DNA from: Conoideocrella luteorostrata | Lineage: Eukaryota > Ascomycota > Sordariomycetes > Hypocreales > Clavicipitaceae | DNA: 56,732 nucleotides | Assembly (NCBI GenBank): GCA_032433595.1 | Contig: JASWJB010000291.1 | Location: 1-56,732, forward strand | Reading direction: 5' to 3' | Shown here: in pieces, positions 34,367 through 45,658 of the stretch | Position numbering within the stretch: the stretch's first letter is position 1 | How the letters are laid out: every line of letters begins with the position of its first letter | Notes under the pieces: model-generated | What the model saw: the letters and a program-made list of their open reading frames with translations, nothing else | What the model was told of the DNA's origin: nothing | Databases searched by the model: none | Position numbers and translations under genes: made by a program

Positions 34367-37300
34367 ATGGAGGTGGACGAGACACCAGGCTTGCTGAGGT
34401 CCGTGTTTGGGTTTCTCGCTCGAAAACCACCGGAACGGCCCATCAAGAAACCCAAATCATTGAAGGCACGGAGACAAGATGCTTGGCTGCGGACGGATGC
34501 TTTTCTGCAGCATGATGCCGATGCATTTGACGAGATGGAGCCTGAGCAGCGTAAAAGAACACTTCATGCGCTCGAGGGCTACGTTGAGGTCAATCCTGAC
34601 GGAGAAGCCGATTTTGTATGTGCTCCCGAGTTGCCATGGGGCAGGCTCTATTCATTTGCTCCCGTTTTCTTTTCCCACTTTGCAGCTGCTGACACGAGGC
34701 TGTTGGACAGGACTTCCTGCCGGAGGGGCCGTTCCCGAAGCTTCAAGTATTGCGCAACCTTGTTGAGAGTCCGAATTCCAGTCGAGGTCTTTCCATTCGC
34801 GTTTGCAAAAGAAGCCGACAAACGGATCAAATAATCGACAAAATAGAGCACATGGATAGAGACTCAAAGAAGCGCCGAGTCATCACTCGTGAAGAACCCA
34901 GTGCCAGCGAATGCTTTGAAGAGGAAGATGCCGACTTCGCCATGCTGACAAGGAGACATTTGGTGTCCTTGGACCATGCATTACGGAAACAGTGGGTGTG
35001 CGTTTGCCAGAAATGCTCAGGGCTGAGCGTCAGACTTTCACTGCCGCGAAAGAAAGACTCCAAGGTTGAGACGTCCTTCGATGTGTTTTTCGGAGTACGG
35101 TCTGTGTCCGCAACTTCATTGCAAGAAGCCAAGATAACCATCAAGTAAGCGTTGGCAAGATCCTTTGAGTGCCTTGATTTCACTGACACTTTCGTTCACG
35201 ACAGAGACGTATACAGCAGGGAGAGAAGCTCATCCGCGCCCGTGGACGGCGGCGCCGGCGATTTCGTTCCCATTTGCCAAAGCATTACAGACTCCCTCGG
35301 ACAGCGAAACTGCCTGCACTTGGCTCTGGAAAATGGGCTCTTTCAGAGACTTCGTCCTCAGCCAAAGACTTTTGGTGGAGATAAAATGTCCCGGACAGTA
35401 TCCTTGGCGGCTTTATTCAAGCGTCAACAAGAACTACGCGGCAGCTCATCCGCCTTGTCGCTCAAGGGGAAGCGAGTCTTGGCCATCACTCTCGCGTCGG
35501 CGCTTCTTCCTTTCTTGGAGACACCATGGCTGCAGCCATCGTTCAACCATTCTAAGATTTTGTTTTTTCAGCCACTCGAGGACGGGCAGCTGCCCGATAT
35601 CACAAAACCTTTCTTGGCCCTGGAGCACATCCCCATCTTCACAGCCGGCAGAAAGACAAGCGCAAATGCCAGCGGCTCTGACGTGTCCAGTCAGAGCATT
35701 CATCCCAACGCCAGTGTGCTAGCGCTCGGCATCCTCCTGTGTGAGCTTCACCATTTGACTTCGGTGGAGCACTGGCAAGCGGACCCGGCTGCCGAAAAGA
35801 ATGTCAACACTGATTGGTATACATGCCTTGAGATTCTGAAGACGCTAGAAGCTGAGGCTGGTTTGGATTACTATCTCGCCACTAAGGCATGCCTACACTG
35901 GGAGTATCTCCCGGCCGGACAGGATGCTGCCTTCGAGTCTGAGACAGTCCAGCGGCTTTTCTATCAAAATGTGGTCAAACGACTAGAGGCTGGAATCTTC
36001 AAGTCGTGGGATCTTCGAATAGAGGATCTGAGTTCATTCGATTCTCGAAAGAATGAAAACTGTTGGGGCTCCATCGGTCGAGAAGTCGTGCGCCTCGAAA
36101 CCAGCAAGCATGACTCTCCCGCTGATGCGAAGAGTACAGAGCGTTCAACTGCATACCGTTCAATGTCTGACAGCGCGCCGGCAAGCTTCCATTCCGACCT
36201 GGTGATACAGAAATCTGCGCCATCTGCTCGCGTGCAAGTCACCGAGGACTCAACAAACAGCCTGCACTTTTTCGACGCAAGCCATCAGACGGGCTGTGAA
36301 CAAGAGTAAGAGAGACTGTTTCGGGATCTGTACAGCATCATCATACTAATAAGCTTTGTCCAGAAGTCCGTTGTCGCGAAAATGGATGGACAACCTGCTT
36401 TCTTCAATTTACCAATTTGTTGACCCGTTTGAGCCTGCCCAAGCTGGCGCGCTCCAAACTGTCGAACCCTTGCGGATAGCCATCTTGGATTCCGGGTTTG
36501 ACCCTGAAAACCCGCTTCTGAGGGATGACTCCGGAGATATAGACCCACGAATTAAGGCTGCACAAAGTTTTGTACACGGCACCCATCTACAGGATATTCG
36601 AGACGAGATTGGGCACGGCACTCACGCCCTTGGTCTGTTACTCAAAGTTGCCCCGTGCGCTGAGATTTATATCGGAAAAATTGCGCATCGAGCAACCCTG
36701 AATCGTAACACGTACGATGACATTGCCAAGGCAAGTCTGGCTGGCACAGCAGAACCTCCCCTTCCGTTTTTTTCCCGGACTGAGCTCATTTTGTGTATAG
36801 GCTATTAATCACGCGGTGTCTGAGTGGCGAGTAGACATTATATCAATGTCATTTGGGATTCGTGAATACAATGAGCCTATGAAGAAAGCCATATCGAACG
36901 CCCTATACGGTCAGACGTTAATGTTCGCTGCGGCATCAAACGATGGAGCGAATCTCGGAAGAGCGTTTCCCGCTAAATATCCCAGCATCTTTTGCATACA
37001 CTCGACCGATGGAAACGGCAACCCGTCTGCGTTCAACCCGACTGCAGACGACAAGGACGTCAACTTTAGTCTCCTGGGAGAGAATGTCTCCTCCTATTGG
37101 CCCGTCAGTCTTGCAAACGGCCTCGGTGAGCCTGTCAATGCCATGTCAGGGACATCGGTCGCAACACCTATTGCCGCGGGGCTTGCAGCTTCGGTCCTGT
37201 CGTTTGTGAGGCAGCAGGACCAGTACGCCATGCCAGGAAGTGACTTGATGGGGCCATGGCTCAAGGATGTCCACTCCATGGATATGGTGCTGAAAAGCAT

Positions 37301-37424
37301 GGCCAGCCAAACGAGGGGTGCTGGGTACAGCTACATTCGGCCGAGTGAGCTGTTCGATAGGGGAGCGTCGAGGGAGAAGGTTTATGAGAAGATCAAGGAC
37401 CTCAGGCGACACATGTATGACTAG
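34367..37424 (+). CDS. DUF7580-like / subtilisin (S8) serine protease, HET-Q2-type candidate
   Basis: Five exons (34367-34615; about 34711-35144; 35205-36305; 36364-36730; 36801-37424) join to about 924 residues. Residues 1-590 resemble the helical DUF7580-type region found before subtilisin domains in fungi, with E-G-P-F-P-K-L-Q-V-L-R near the start of exon 2 and L-A-L-G-I-L-L-C-E-L-H in exon 3. The S8 domain follows with a complete triad: Asp in I-L-D-S-G (about 637), His in G-H-G-T-H (about 679), Ser in G-T-S-V-A-T-P (about 836), and an A-A-S-N-D oxyanion Asn (about 764). No signal peptide is visible, so it is probably cytosolic. Intron 4 (36731-36800) is GC-AG. The acceptor of intron 1 is uncertain: the best-looking AG (34685) causes a stop, and 34698 or 34710 keep the frame. 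It converges on the gasdermin-like gene. In Podospora such a protease cleaves a gasdermin-like partner. Confidence 0.85.
36731..36800 (+). other. GC-AG intron in the protease gene
   Basis: The junction AAG|GCAAGT ... TATAG|GCT restores an unbroken subtilisin frame (D-D-I-A-K then A-I-N-H-A-V). No GT donor nearby does so without a stop. The strong AG|GCAAGT context is typical of the rare GC-AG class. Confidence 0.75.
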
Positions 37425-37513
37425 GAGCTAGGTGACGGGTTCTCGTAAATCTTTCTACTATATGTAGCGTATTTGCATCTCAATTTCATCTCACGATTTT
37501 AATTATACCATAG
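37425..37513. terminator. Shared 3' region of the convergent protease and gasdermin-like genes
   Basis: Only 89 bp separate the two stop codons, so the transcripts probably overlap at their 3' ends. The stretch is T/A-rich near 37440-37512 and includes TATATGTA- and AATTATA-like words that could direct polyadenylation. Confidence 0.45.
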
Positions 37514-38347
37514 TCATGCCGGGACACAATAAACAACACCCTGCTCTGTCGCATCAGAAACAACTTTGGCAGTGTTGATATCAGAGCCATCCACATCCTC
37601 TACTAGAACCGAGAGAGATGCATCGTCGTTTTCTTCTTCTGCATCACCCACGGCCAGGAAGGCGCCCTTGTTGTACTCTTCCATCTTGACGTTGCGCCCA
37701 AACTTGAGCCTTTTCAGACGAAACGCAAACACAAACTCGGACTCACGGTTGAACTCGGTCTCGTCGCTGACCGCACGGCTCCAGTGGCCCTTCGGGCCGA
37801 CAGTGGTGCCTAACGTGGGCATATTGATACCAGCACTGACCTTGGCCGTTGTGTTGTTTGAGTTTGAGTACTTGATCCTGCCGCCCTTGACGAGCTTCAT
37901 GCCCGTGACGAGGTAGAGCGAGGAGAATGGTGCGAACCGCTGCTTGGGCTCCCTCAGCCACGACTGCACAGCAGGTGCTGCTTTTATGGCTTCTTGGACA
38001 TATTCTGGCGTCGGTTCAAAGGCAAGCGTCGTCATCGTGTCAAAAGCAAACGTATTCGAAGCCTGTTTCGAATGCATCGCTTCCACTTCGGTGCCAGTGG
38101 CTAGCTGCAGGAACTGGGCATAGACGCCCAGGCCAAAGTCCTGGCCGTTAAAAACAGTCTTTTTCCAGTCGGTCTCGACAGCGGGAAGGACGGCATCGTC
38201 AGGCACGGCGATGACGTTTGCCCTGTTCAGAGGGTATTGCGGTGTTGACGAGGAGCGAATTATAGAACCAAGACAGAGCGGACCCGCTGGCGGCGGGTGG
38301 ATGGAGTCCGACGTTGGACACAGAAAATATGTTTTTGTGAACGCCAT
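37514..38347 (-). CDS. Gasdermin-like pore-forming cell-death protein, HET-Q1/RCD-1-type candidate
   Basis: Read from the ATG at 38347 this is a 277-residue intronless protein. The frame stays open upstream to 38455, but the family start (K-T-Y-F-L-C then P-P-P-A-G-P-L-x-L-G-S-I-I) follows this ATG. There is no signal peptide or clear membrane helix; the body (1-225) looks like alternating amphipathic strands. A short basic segment K-R-L-K-F-G-R-N-V-K (212-221) precedes E-Y-N-K-G-A-F (224-230). A strongly acidic tail of about 47 residues (about 5 kDa) follows and may be the inhibitory, removable part. Fungal gasdermins (RCD-1, HET-Q1) are small cytosolic proteins of about this size, and several are activated by a neighbouring protease. 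The call rests on the N-terminal pattern, the layout and the adjacent S8 gene; a structure prediction would settle it. Stops of the two genes are 89 bp apart. Confidence 0.68.
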   Translation of the reverse strand: MAFTKTYFLCPTSDSIHPPPAGPLCLGSIIRSSSTPQYPLNRANVIAVPDDAVLPAVETDWKKTVFNGQDFGLGVYAQFLQLATGTEVEAMHSKQASNTFAFDTMTTLAFEPTPEYVQEAIKAAPAVQSWLREPKQRFAPFSSLYLVTGMKLVKGGRIKYSNSNNTTAKVSAGINMPTLGTTVGPKGHWSRAVSDETEFNRESEFVFAFRLKRLKFGRNVKMEEYNKGAFLAVGDAEEENDDASLSVLVEDVDGSDINTAKVVSDATEQGVVYCVPA

Positions 38348-39101
38348 GGCTGTTGAAACAAGTTTCCAAGCAAGAGCCGGGATCTTGCTTGATTCCGTGT
38401 CCAGGGGCGCCTTGCAGTTGTGTGCCTGACAATCTTTGGCAGGGTACTTGCTCACGGGAAGCTCTGGTCCAGAATGCGTCTACTCAGTGCAGCGCAGCCC
38501 TTGTCGGCAACATTGGCAATCACACTTGCAAGTCCTATTGAATTATACGAGCAGAAGCTCTAGAGAGGGCCCTGAGGCGTGTGGCTTTCCTGACGGTTTA
38601 TATTCAGCTACAGTAGGCTAGACGCTGTACCAGTCAGCACAGTGTGGATGCAGGCTGCCTGCACTGTAACCCGCACCGCTCCAGTGGAAAGAAGCAGTTA
38701 GTCGAATGGGAGTGTGCATAGGTACTCCATGACGGGGGGTTCTTTTATCAAGCTCAGCCTAACATGGGCTACCGGGATCGGCCCGCCTAACTCCTCATTA
38801 CCCGTTGGCAAAAGCGTCAAGGACCTTTAGTGGCTGCGGTGCAGGACCCATCCTGTTGCCAACGGGCCAGGCAAGGTAGGCGCTAGCACGGCGTACACTA
38901 TAGCAGTACTGCTGGCACTGGGTGGAAGTCTACAGGGCACACACAGCAACTTTGCAAACATCCGTCCTCGTCTCGTTTTGCTTGTGCTGTACACCATTGT
39001 AAGAGTCTCTGCTTCCTCTTCTATCCTCTTCTTACGCACCCACGGACTCATCTGTGAGAAAATCGCGCACACACTCATAAGAACGTCGCCTCTCTGGCAC
39101 G
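38348..39101. promoter_or_regulatory. Divergent promoter region of the gasdermin-like and zinc-finger/ankyrin genes
   Basis: This 754 bp separates two divergent starts. It contains an 11-bp perfect inverted repeat, CCCGTTGGCAA (38801-38811) and TTGCCAACGGG (38856-38866), spaced by 44 bp. Short frames here are not supported. Shared regulation of the two genes is possible but inferred only from layout. Confidence 0.45.
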
Positions 39102-42100
39102 ATGAGTGGGCTGGATACCATGGAGGATGACTTTACCGAAGATGTCTTCCTTCAAGATGGTCTCTGTCCGACCATCGCAGAGCACGCCACCCAGTGCCAC
39201 TCCCTTTTCCAGCGCAAGATGGCCGTTGCAGACATTGTGCCGGACCCTACAATTATCGATGACGAGTTGGCACGCTTCAGACTCTGGGCAAACAACATGG
39301 ACGTATATGGACCGCTCAATGTGTCGCTGGACTACAGACTCCGATACAGTCCTACGGTGGTCCAAATTTTACATCAACTACTGGACGTCATGTGCGAGAC
39401 TTTAGATTCTTGTAAGTGTTGGTCGTTGCCTGATCTGGATTGGGCTGTAGGTCAAAGACCCTTATGCTGAAGGGGATTTTCAACAACAGTGCAGCCAGTC
39501 GACGAACAACGACCGCCGAGTTCCAAGTCGGGGAGGAAAAAACGACGCATGGGAGAAAACCAGGACTCACAAGTCGCGAGGAGAGCCGACAATGACGAGT
39601 CAAGCGACTCGGACAGCGAGCTGGATCAGGCAGAAGAGAATATTTCGAAAGTTACAATCACAATCCACGGCACCGTCACACGACTCTTCCGCCTCTCCAA
39701 TGCTGTTCGCAAGTCGGCGAAAGCCAATCGGGCTCGCAAAATCGAACGATACATCGACGATGAAGAAGCAAACGCTGCTATAGCTGAGTTACGTGTTTAC
39801 ACAGACTGCTACATTCGTTTCCGCTTTCCTGAGGCGACTGATTCACTTCGCGAATCATTGGTCAAGGCGAACGAGCTGCGGCTTCGACGGCTGTACTACC
39901 AGCGATCCCACCGACGGCGTATTGACTTGACTATTCAGAATCCACAGCTCAACGAAGGTACTCGTCCACAACTACCCAAGATGAAGGAGACTCCTCGTCA
40001 GGCTGTGAGTTTTGCCATGGGCGTGTTCCAAAAGCCTGCGAGCGTCAATACAGCAGCAGGGCCAGCCGCCTTTGTGCCTGCGCCAGCGACAAACGCAACG
40101 ACGGCTCGACAGACGGCTGTTGGCGCTTTCTACGCCAAGTCCTCGACAGAGGTCCCTCGAGCTAAGTCTGTTGTGGTGAACAACAAGCTATCCTTCCCTC
40201 CAATCCCGTCGTCACCAGAATGCCCATACTGTGGCGTTATTCTTGAGTTTAAGACTGGTCCAAGGTCAACGTTGTGGCAGTAAGCTGGAGCACTACTTCC
40301 TCAATACCCTGATAACTAACCTAGTGCACGCCAGGAATCACGTCATCGGAGACTTGGAACCCTTTATCTGTGTCTTCCCACAGTGTTTGGAGGGAAACCA
40401 CAACATGGCCGCTCCGCCAACGTTTGAAACGTCAAGAGCCTGGATCAGCCACATGCAAAATGCTCACGGACATGCGTGGGAGTGCAGAGCCCCTTCTCAC
40501 CCTCCAACGACATTCAACGACGAAATTCAGTACCAGCAGCATTCAATCAGAGAGCATGGCGTGCCGGAATCTCATGCCGCGCTTCTCAGCAGCGCAGCAC
40601 GACGACCACTCCTCGACAAGATGCTGCAATGCCCCTTTAATGATGATTTTCAAACCCCGGAAATGGTTGAACCGAGTCCCGTCTTTGCGAGCGAAGCTCT
40701 ACAGTCACATATTGCTGGTCATATTAAAGAAATTGCTTTGCTTACATTACAAAAGCTGCCAAGCAGTACGGACGAGGACAACATGAACTTCGATAGCGAC
40801 CAGGCATTAGATGATGAGGCTGAGCCTGCGTTGATAAAATTTCGTGGATCCATGTACAGCGTACTGGACGCTGACGAAGATCTCGTTTTCCACGACGACG
40901 AAGGCGATTTTGAGACAGCAAATGTCGAATTGGATCTCGAAGCGGCAGGCCTCAATCCCTCAGTAACGAGACTTGACTTAGAGGATAAAAATGAGGCAGG
41001 AATGACAAGGCTCCACCACGCCGTGCAGACTGGTGATTTGCAGTTGGCCGAGTCTTTGATGCAGGACGGCGCGAAGCTGAGCAGCAAAGACAAAGAAGGT
41101 AGGACGACTGTCCACTACGCCTTCATGGAACAGACTTGTTATCCTGCACTTATCAATTTGTTACTCAGTGCCGGCGATAAAGGCATCATGAATCAAGGCG
41201 ACGACAACGGGCAGACTGCTTTGCATTATGCTGCACAGATGGACAACATGGTTGGCATTGAAATTTTGGCCGAGCACGGCGTTGACGCTGATGCCCTTGA
41301 CAGCTATGGATTTACTCCGCTCCTCTGGGCTGTGGTTGCTGGCAAGGTCAGAGCCGCTGAGAAGCTCTTATCCTTAGGCGCTGGCGATCCCAACTCAGCC
41401 AGCCCGGATGGGAAGTCAGCCCTGGCTTGGGCAGCTGGTTTGAGCCATGTAGCAATTGCTCGATTACTTGTGGACTGCGGTGCTTCTGTTTCGAAGACAC
41501 TCATAAAGGGGCTGATGATGACGCCCTTGGATGAAGCCGCTGCGGCAGGTAACCACGTCATTGTACAGCTGCTCCTAGCTATGGGCACGAATCCAAATTC
41601 TCGTGATCGGGATGGCTGGTCGGCCATACACTGGGCAGCGGAGGAGGGCCATCTGGAAGTCGTGCGCTTATTGTTGGAATCAGGGGCCAACGTTAATGCT
41701 GTGAGCTCATATGGCACGTCAGCGCTGCATTGTGCTGCCAATGGAGGACATGCTACCATCGTGGAGCTGCTTCTTTCGCACCATGCAGACGCGCTCAAGA
41801 CCAACTGCCACGGGTGGACTGCTCTGCACCATGCAGCCTACATGGGTCATTCTCAAGTGGCCCAGGTACTCCTCGAAGATAAGCACGTACAAATGAATGC
41901 CTCTCAGCAAGACAATCATGGCTGGTCCGTTCTTCATTTGGCTGTTTATAGTCGAGATCTGGCTACTATTAAGGTCCTGCTTGGGGACGTTGCTATTGAA
42001 GAGCCTCGGGGCTTGTTTGATGAGAGTGGCCTTACACCAGAGGAATGGCTCGATCTCCGGCCATCAAGTCACACCTATAAAGCCATCTCAAACTTGGCTT

Positions 42101-42768
42101 TTGGCAAGTCACGCTGCTGTAGAGCCGTGACAGGGTTGCGACGAGCCGTGACGATAAAACAGGCCTTAACCACAGGCAACATCCCTATGATCAATCTCTT
42201 CCTAAGGTTGGGCCACGATGTGAATGGCATGAATTCTGGAAGAAGGACGGCGCTCTATTACGCTACAAAGCATCGTCTGCTTCCCATCATGGTCCTGCTC
42301 CTTGAGCATGGTGCGGACCCCAATATCCTCCCAACGGGACGCAAAGCCTGGAAAGAATTCATTTCAGATGGTGCTGTTCTACAACTACTCGAACAAGCCG
42401 GGTACAGAAACCGAGATCCTGACCGCGAGGTAGCGCGCCAGATCAAACTTGCATTTGGGTCGCCAGAGCGAGAATTTCCTCTTCCTCGTCCTACTCGCTC
42501 GGTCTCGTTTGCAACGGAAGACTCCACACTCTCACCAAGGTCGGAACAATCTTCTTTCCTTACACCACCAGATATGTCAAACTTGTCAAACCCGGCCCCT
42601 TCATCACGAGGCTCATCTTTCCTATCCAGTTCGGCTTCAAGTATACCGACACAGGCGATGCAGGCGCCTACCCCGCAGACAAACAGCCAGAATAAGCGCA
42701 AAGCAGACTCTTTAACCCGGCCAGGGGGTTTATCGAAATTTTGGAAGCAGCTGACAAGAAATAGCTAA
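39102..42768 (+). CDS. Zinc-finger-like / ankyrin-repeat protein
   Basis: Three exons (39102-39411, 39490-40279, 40335-42768) give 1177 residues. Introns are 78 and 55 bp; the second has a CTAAC branch word. The N-terminal 230 residues are a helical fungal domain without a name I know. Residues about 348-530 form a Cys/His-rich region: C-P-Y-C-G, then after the splice N-H-V-I-G-D-L-E-P-F-I-C-V-F-P-Q-C, H-M-Q-N-A-H-G-H-A-W-E-C, Q-H-S-I-R-E-H-G, C-P-F, and S-H-I-A-G-H-I-K-E-I-A-L-L, like degenerate C2H2 fingers seen in fungal ankyrin and NLR-type proteins. About ten ankyrin repeats span 585-920, one more near 1000-1035, then a Ser-rich tail ending in basic residues. It probably binds proteins rather than acting as an enzyme. 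It is divergent from the gasdermin-like gene, which suggests a linked role. Confidence 0.82.
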
Positions 42769-43456
42769 CACGATAAGTTTTGGCATGCTTGGTGGATTAG
42801 TCTAGCTGTAGCTGTCTGTATCCCGAGTTCTCGCAACTTGGCCTGTCTATCTAACAGAGTGAGGCGCTGTTATCGAGAAATTGATTCCCTTCAGGTCAAT
42901 GGCTTGAAGAATTTGCAAGACTTCACGCTTTCGCTTGTGTCTATAGAGATTGCCTTGTTTCTCTGCCTTTGCCTTCTATAATAGTACCTTCCGATTACAG
43001 TGAGTACATTATAATGTAGTCGTCGCCAGTACCATGAGTAATTAAAGGGTTTACAAGCACCTGCGGCCCCCTTGCGGCCCCTTTCCGGAGTTGCAGTCCG
43101 CGCGGACGTGTAGAGATGGGCTGCGGTTTGCCGAGCGGCCGAGTGGATGGGTGCTGTCACTTGCGCGTGTACTTATGACCAAAGCATTGAAAAAGCTGTC
43201 ATCTAAACAACTACCCGGCTGAAGCGTAATCTTCATTCTAATATACTACAAGAGGCATCTCCAGCCGTGGCGCTCCTCGTTACATTACTCTGCCACGCCG
43301 CCGTTTGCACAGCAAAGCTAGCGCAACCGAAGGGCGCAGACCCTGGACTGATCAGTGACCTTGGCCGAAAAACAGACCGCAAACCACGACCCAAGAAAAG
43401 AAATACAGAGATCGAAATATGTATGCACTTGCCGAGATTAGTTTTTCACGTGCATA
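42769..43456. other. 3' intergenic region between convergent genes
   Basis: This lies between the 3' ends of the ankyrin gene and the DUF3176 gene. Small frames on both strands show no family features. Nothing else is recognised. Confidence 0.45.
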
Positions 43457-45658
43457 CTATGAGATGCCCACAGGCTTTCGACTGATGCGCGGCATCATTG
43501 ATGTCGGATCCAGCGGCGCGGTGTCGACTTCATGCGGTGGCAGAGATGGTGCAATGAGATCCGGTCGCATCGACGACATCGACGGCGACATCACGCCCTC
43601 TTCTTCAACCCTCCCACTTTGTTCTATCGTCTCGTATCGCACGCTGCCCCCCTTGCTCGTCGAGTCCATCTTGAAGCTCGTCGTCTTGGACATTTGCTGC
43701 AGGTCGTGCAAGGTGTGACTGCGAGCGAACGCGCTCGCCTTGGGCTCGCTGTTTGCCGGTCTGAAATCCAAGTACAGCAGCGGCAAGAGACTCGATTTCC
43801 ACACAGGCTGTTCTCTGTGTCTTCTCGTCGAGATGAGCGACCACACGAACAGTGTAATCGTAAGGATGCAGAGTATGCTCGTGTACAGAAGCCACTGCCA
43901 GCGCAGATTGATGCAGACAGTCACCTGCTGCGGCTGGCCGATGATGACATGATGTGACGGTCGCGGACCGGGATCCTCCTCGTACCATGAGCTAACGTTG
44001 AGATGGCCCCAGCCGTCGTGGCGGAAAAACGTGATGGCCGCTGCGGCGACATCCGCAAAGGACTGCACGAGGCTGGCATATGTCAGGTTTTTTTGCTTGT
44101 ACAGACTCGCGAGCCAAAATGGCCCGTTGCAGCCGAGAAGCCCTTGGGGGCCGCTAATCAAAGCGCACGATCCTTTCAGGAGCGTCGTGTCCAGGTATTC
44201 CGCAATGGCCAAAGTGTAGTCGGGCGATAATGTGTAGTAGCAGTCCGAAGGCACGCTCACCGGCTTACCCTCAAAGACCAAATCTCGAAACATGCGTCTT
44301 GTCGTCACGTTGGGCACGAGGGAAAAGTTGCTCGCCGTGTAGACTGTGTCGTCAATAACGCAGGGGCTCTTGACGACGGTTCGATCCTGCGTAGTCGGAT
44401 TACTCCCAGGATCTGGTATCGAGAGTCTGGCTGCAACGCTTCCCGGAATTCCCCCGCCACCGGTTCCAGCTCCGCCTGTAATGCTATTAGGCTGCCTGGC
44501 ATATATTGTCGCCGGCGTAGTCGACAAAATCTGTTCTTCAAGCTGTCCCTGACGCACTGCAGCCCTGATGTCCTGCATACAAATATAAAGCGCACATACT
44601 GCGGTGGTCGGTCGCAGAGAATCGTTTTGTTTGATTGAGTCTGCGGTGGAATGGTGAGGACAGATATATTCGACAGAGCAGCGACCGCCGCCTCTTTGAA
44701 CTCGTCGGTAAGATGTGACTCGTATGCAGTCAGGTTGATGGGCCCGACTGCCAATCTTGGGTTGCCAGGACTGACTATGCCGGGCTGCACAGTAATCTTG
44801 TCCAGCGTAAAGTTAAACGGGTCAACACTAGTCACATTGTTCTGCGGCACCGTGACATTCTTGACGAGATCCATAAAGTCCATGCACTTGCTGCACATGG
44901 CAAGAGTGGAGTGCGTGACGTTGCCCGTCGTGCATGTTGCCTCGATCTTGATGTCCTTGCTGTCCGGGTTGGTCAGCCCTTGGACCAGCGCGCCCTTGAG
45001 GCCGACGCCGGGCTCGTGGACGCCCACGCCCAGACGTGCCCACGAATCTGCGCCAGGCAGGTTAAACACCACCGGCAGGCTCGCCTTCTCGCCCATGGGA
45101 TGCTTCATCAGGCACGTCTCCGTCTTGATGGCCTGCTGTATAAACGGGCCAATCGCGATCGACAGGATCGGTGTGATGGCGGGCGAGAAACGCCAGTGGC
45201 GAGCGGCGTATGCTCTGCGGCAACATTCCCATGAATTTCAGGGACCCAAAGACGCCTCGGCTGGCAGAGTCGAACCGCTGCAGGTCCTGGTTTGACTTTT
45301 CGTGGTTGGCCTTTTCCGCGGTAGCCAGCTGCTCTTCGTAGAACCATATCCACTTGGACTGGCTGATGATGTCGGCTAGGGTGCCGACCAGGCACGCCTT
45401 CAGGGCGGTACCCAGCAGGGCCATCAGCGTGTTGATGTTGATGCTGTGCGGCCACTCGGACTGCATCCGGCCGTTGTAGCTGCCGAGAACCGCCACCATG
45501 GCGTCGAGAAGACACACAGCGAGCACCAGTGAGCATGCCTCCCACTTCCAGTAGCGCAGGATGTTATGTTGCCTCGGTTCGACTAGCATCGCAGTCCCGT
45601 CAGCAGTAGCAGGAACTGCATCCGTGCTGATGGGCTGGTGTCGCCTGCGAAACCACAT
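43457..45658 (-). pseudogene. DUF3176-family membrane protein with two frame breaks
   Basis: Three overlapping frames together cover about 720 residues of a fungal DUF3176 protein. The first (45658 down) starts M-W-F-R-R-R-H and holds the signature R-Y-W-K-W-E-x-C, a membrane helix, L-G-T-A-L-K-A-C and S-K-W-I-W-F. At about 45178-45186 one extra C in a GCCCGCC run shifts the frame; the next frame carries on the membrane helix (L-S-I-A-I-G-P-F-I-Q-Q) without a gap. A long glycosylated-looking segment with many N-x-T/S sites follows. Near 44594-44601 the frame shifts again before C-A-L-Y-I-C-M-Q-D-I-R. The last frame has a C-terminal membrane helix (W-L-L-Y-T-S-I-L-C-I-L-T-I-T-L) and a cytosolic tail. 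No intron with a usable phase explains either shift. It is either a recent pseudogene or carries two sequencing indels. Confidence 0.7.

Noticed and set aside
38348..38455. Longer start for the gasdermin-like protein (313 residues)
   Set aside because: The added 36 residues do not look like the family N-terminus, which starts right after the ATG at 38347.
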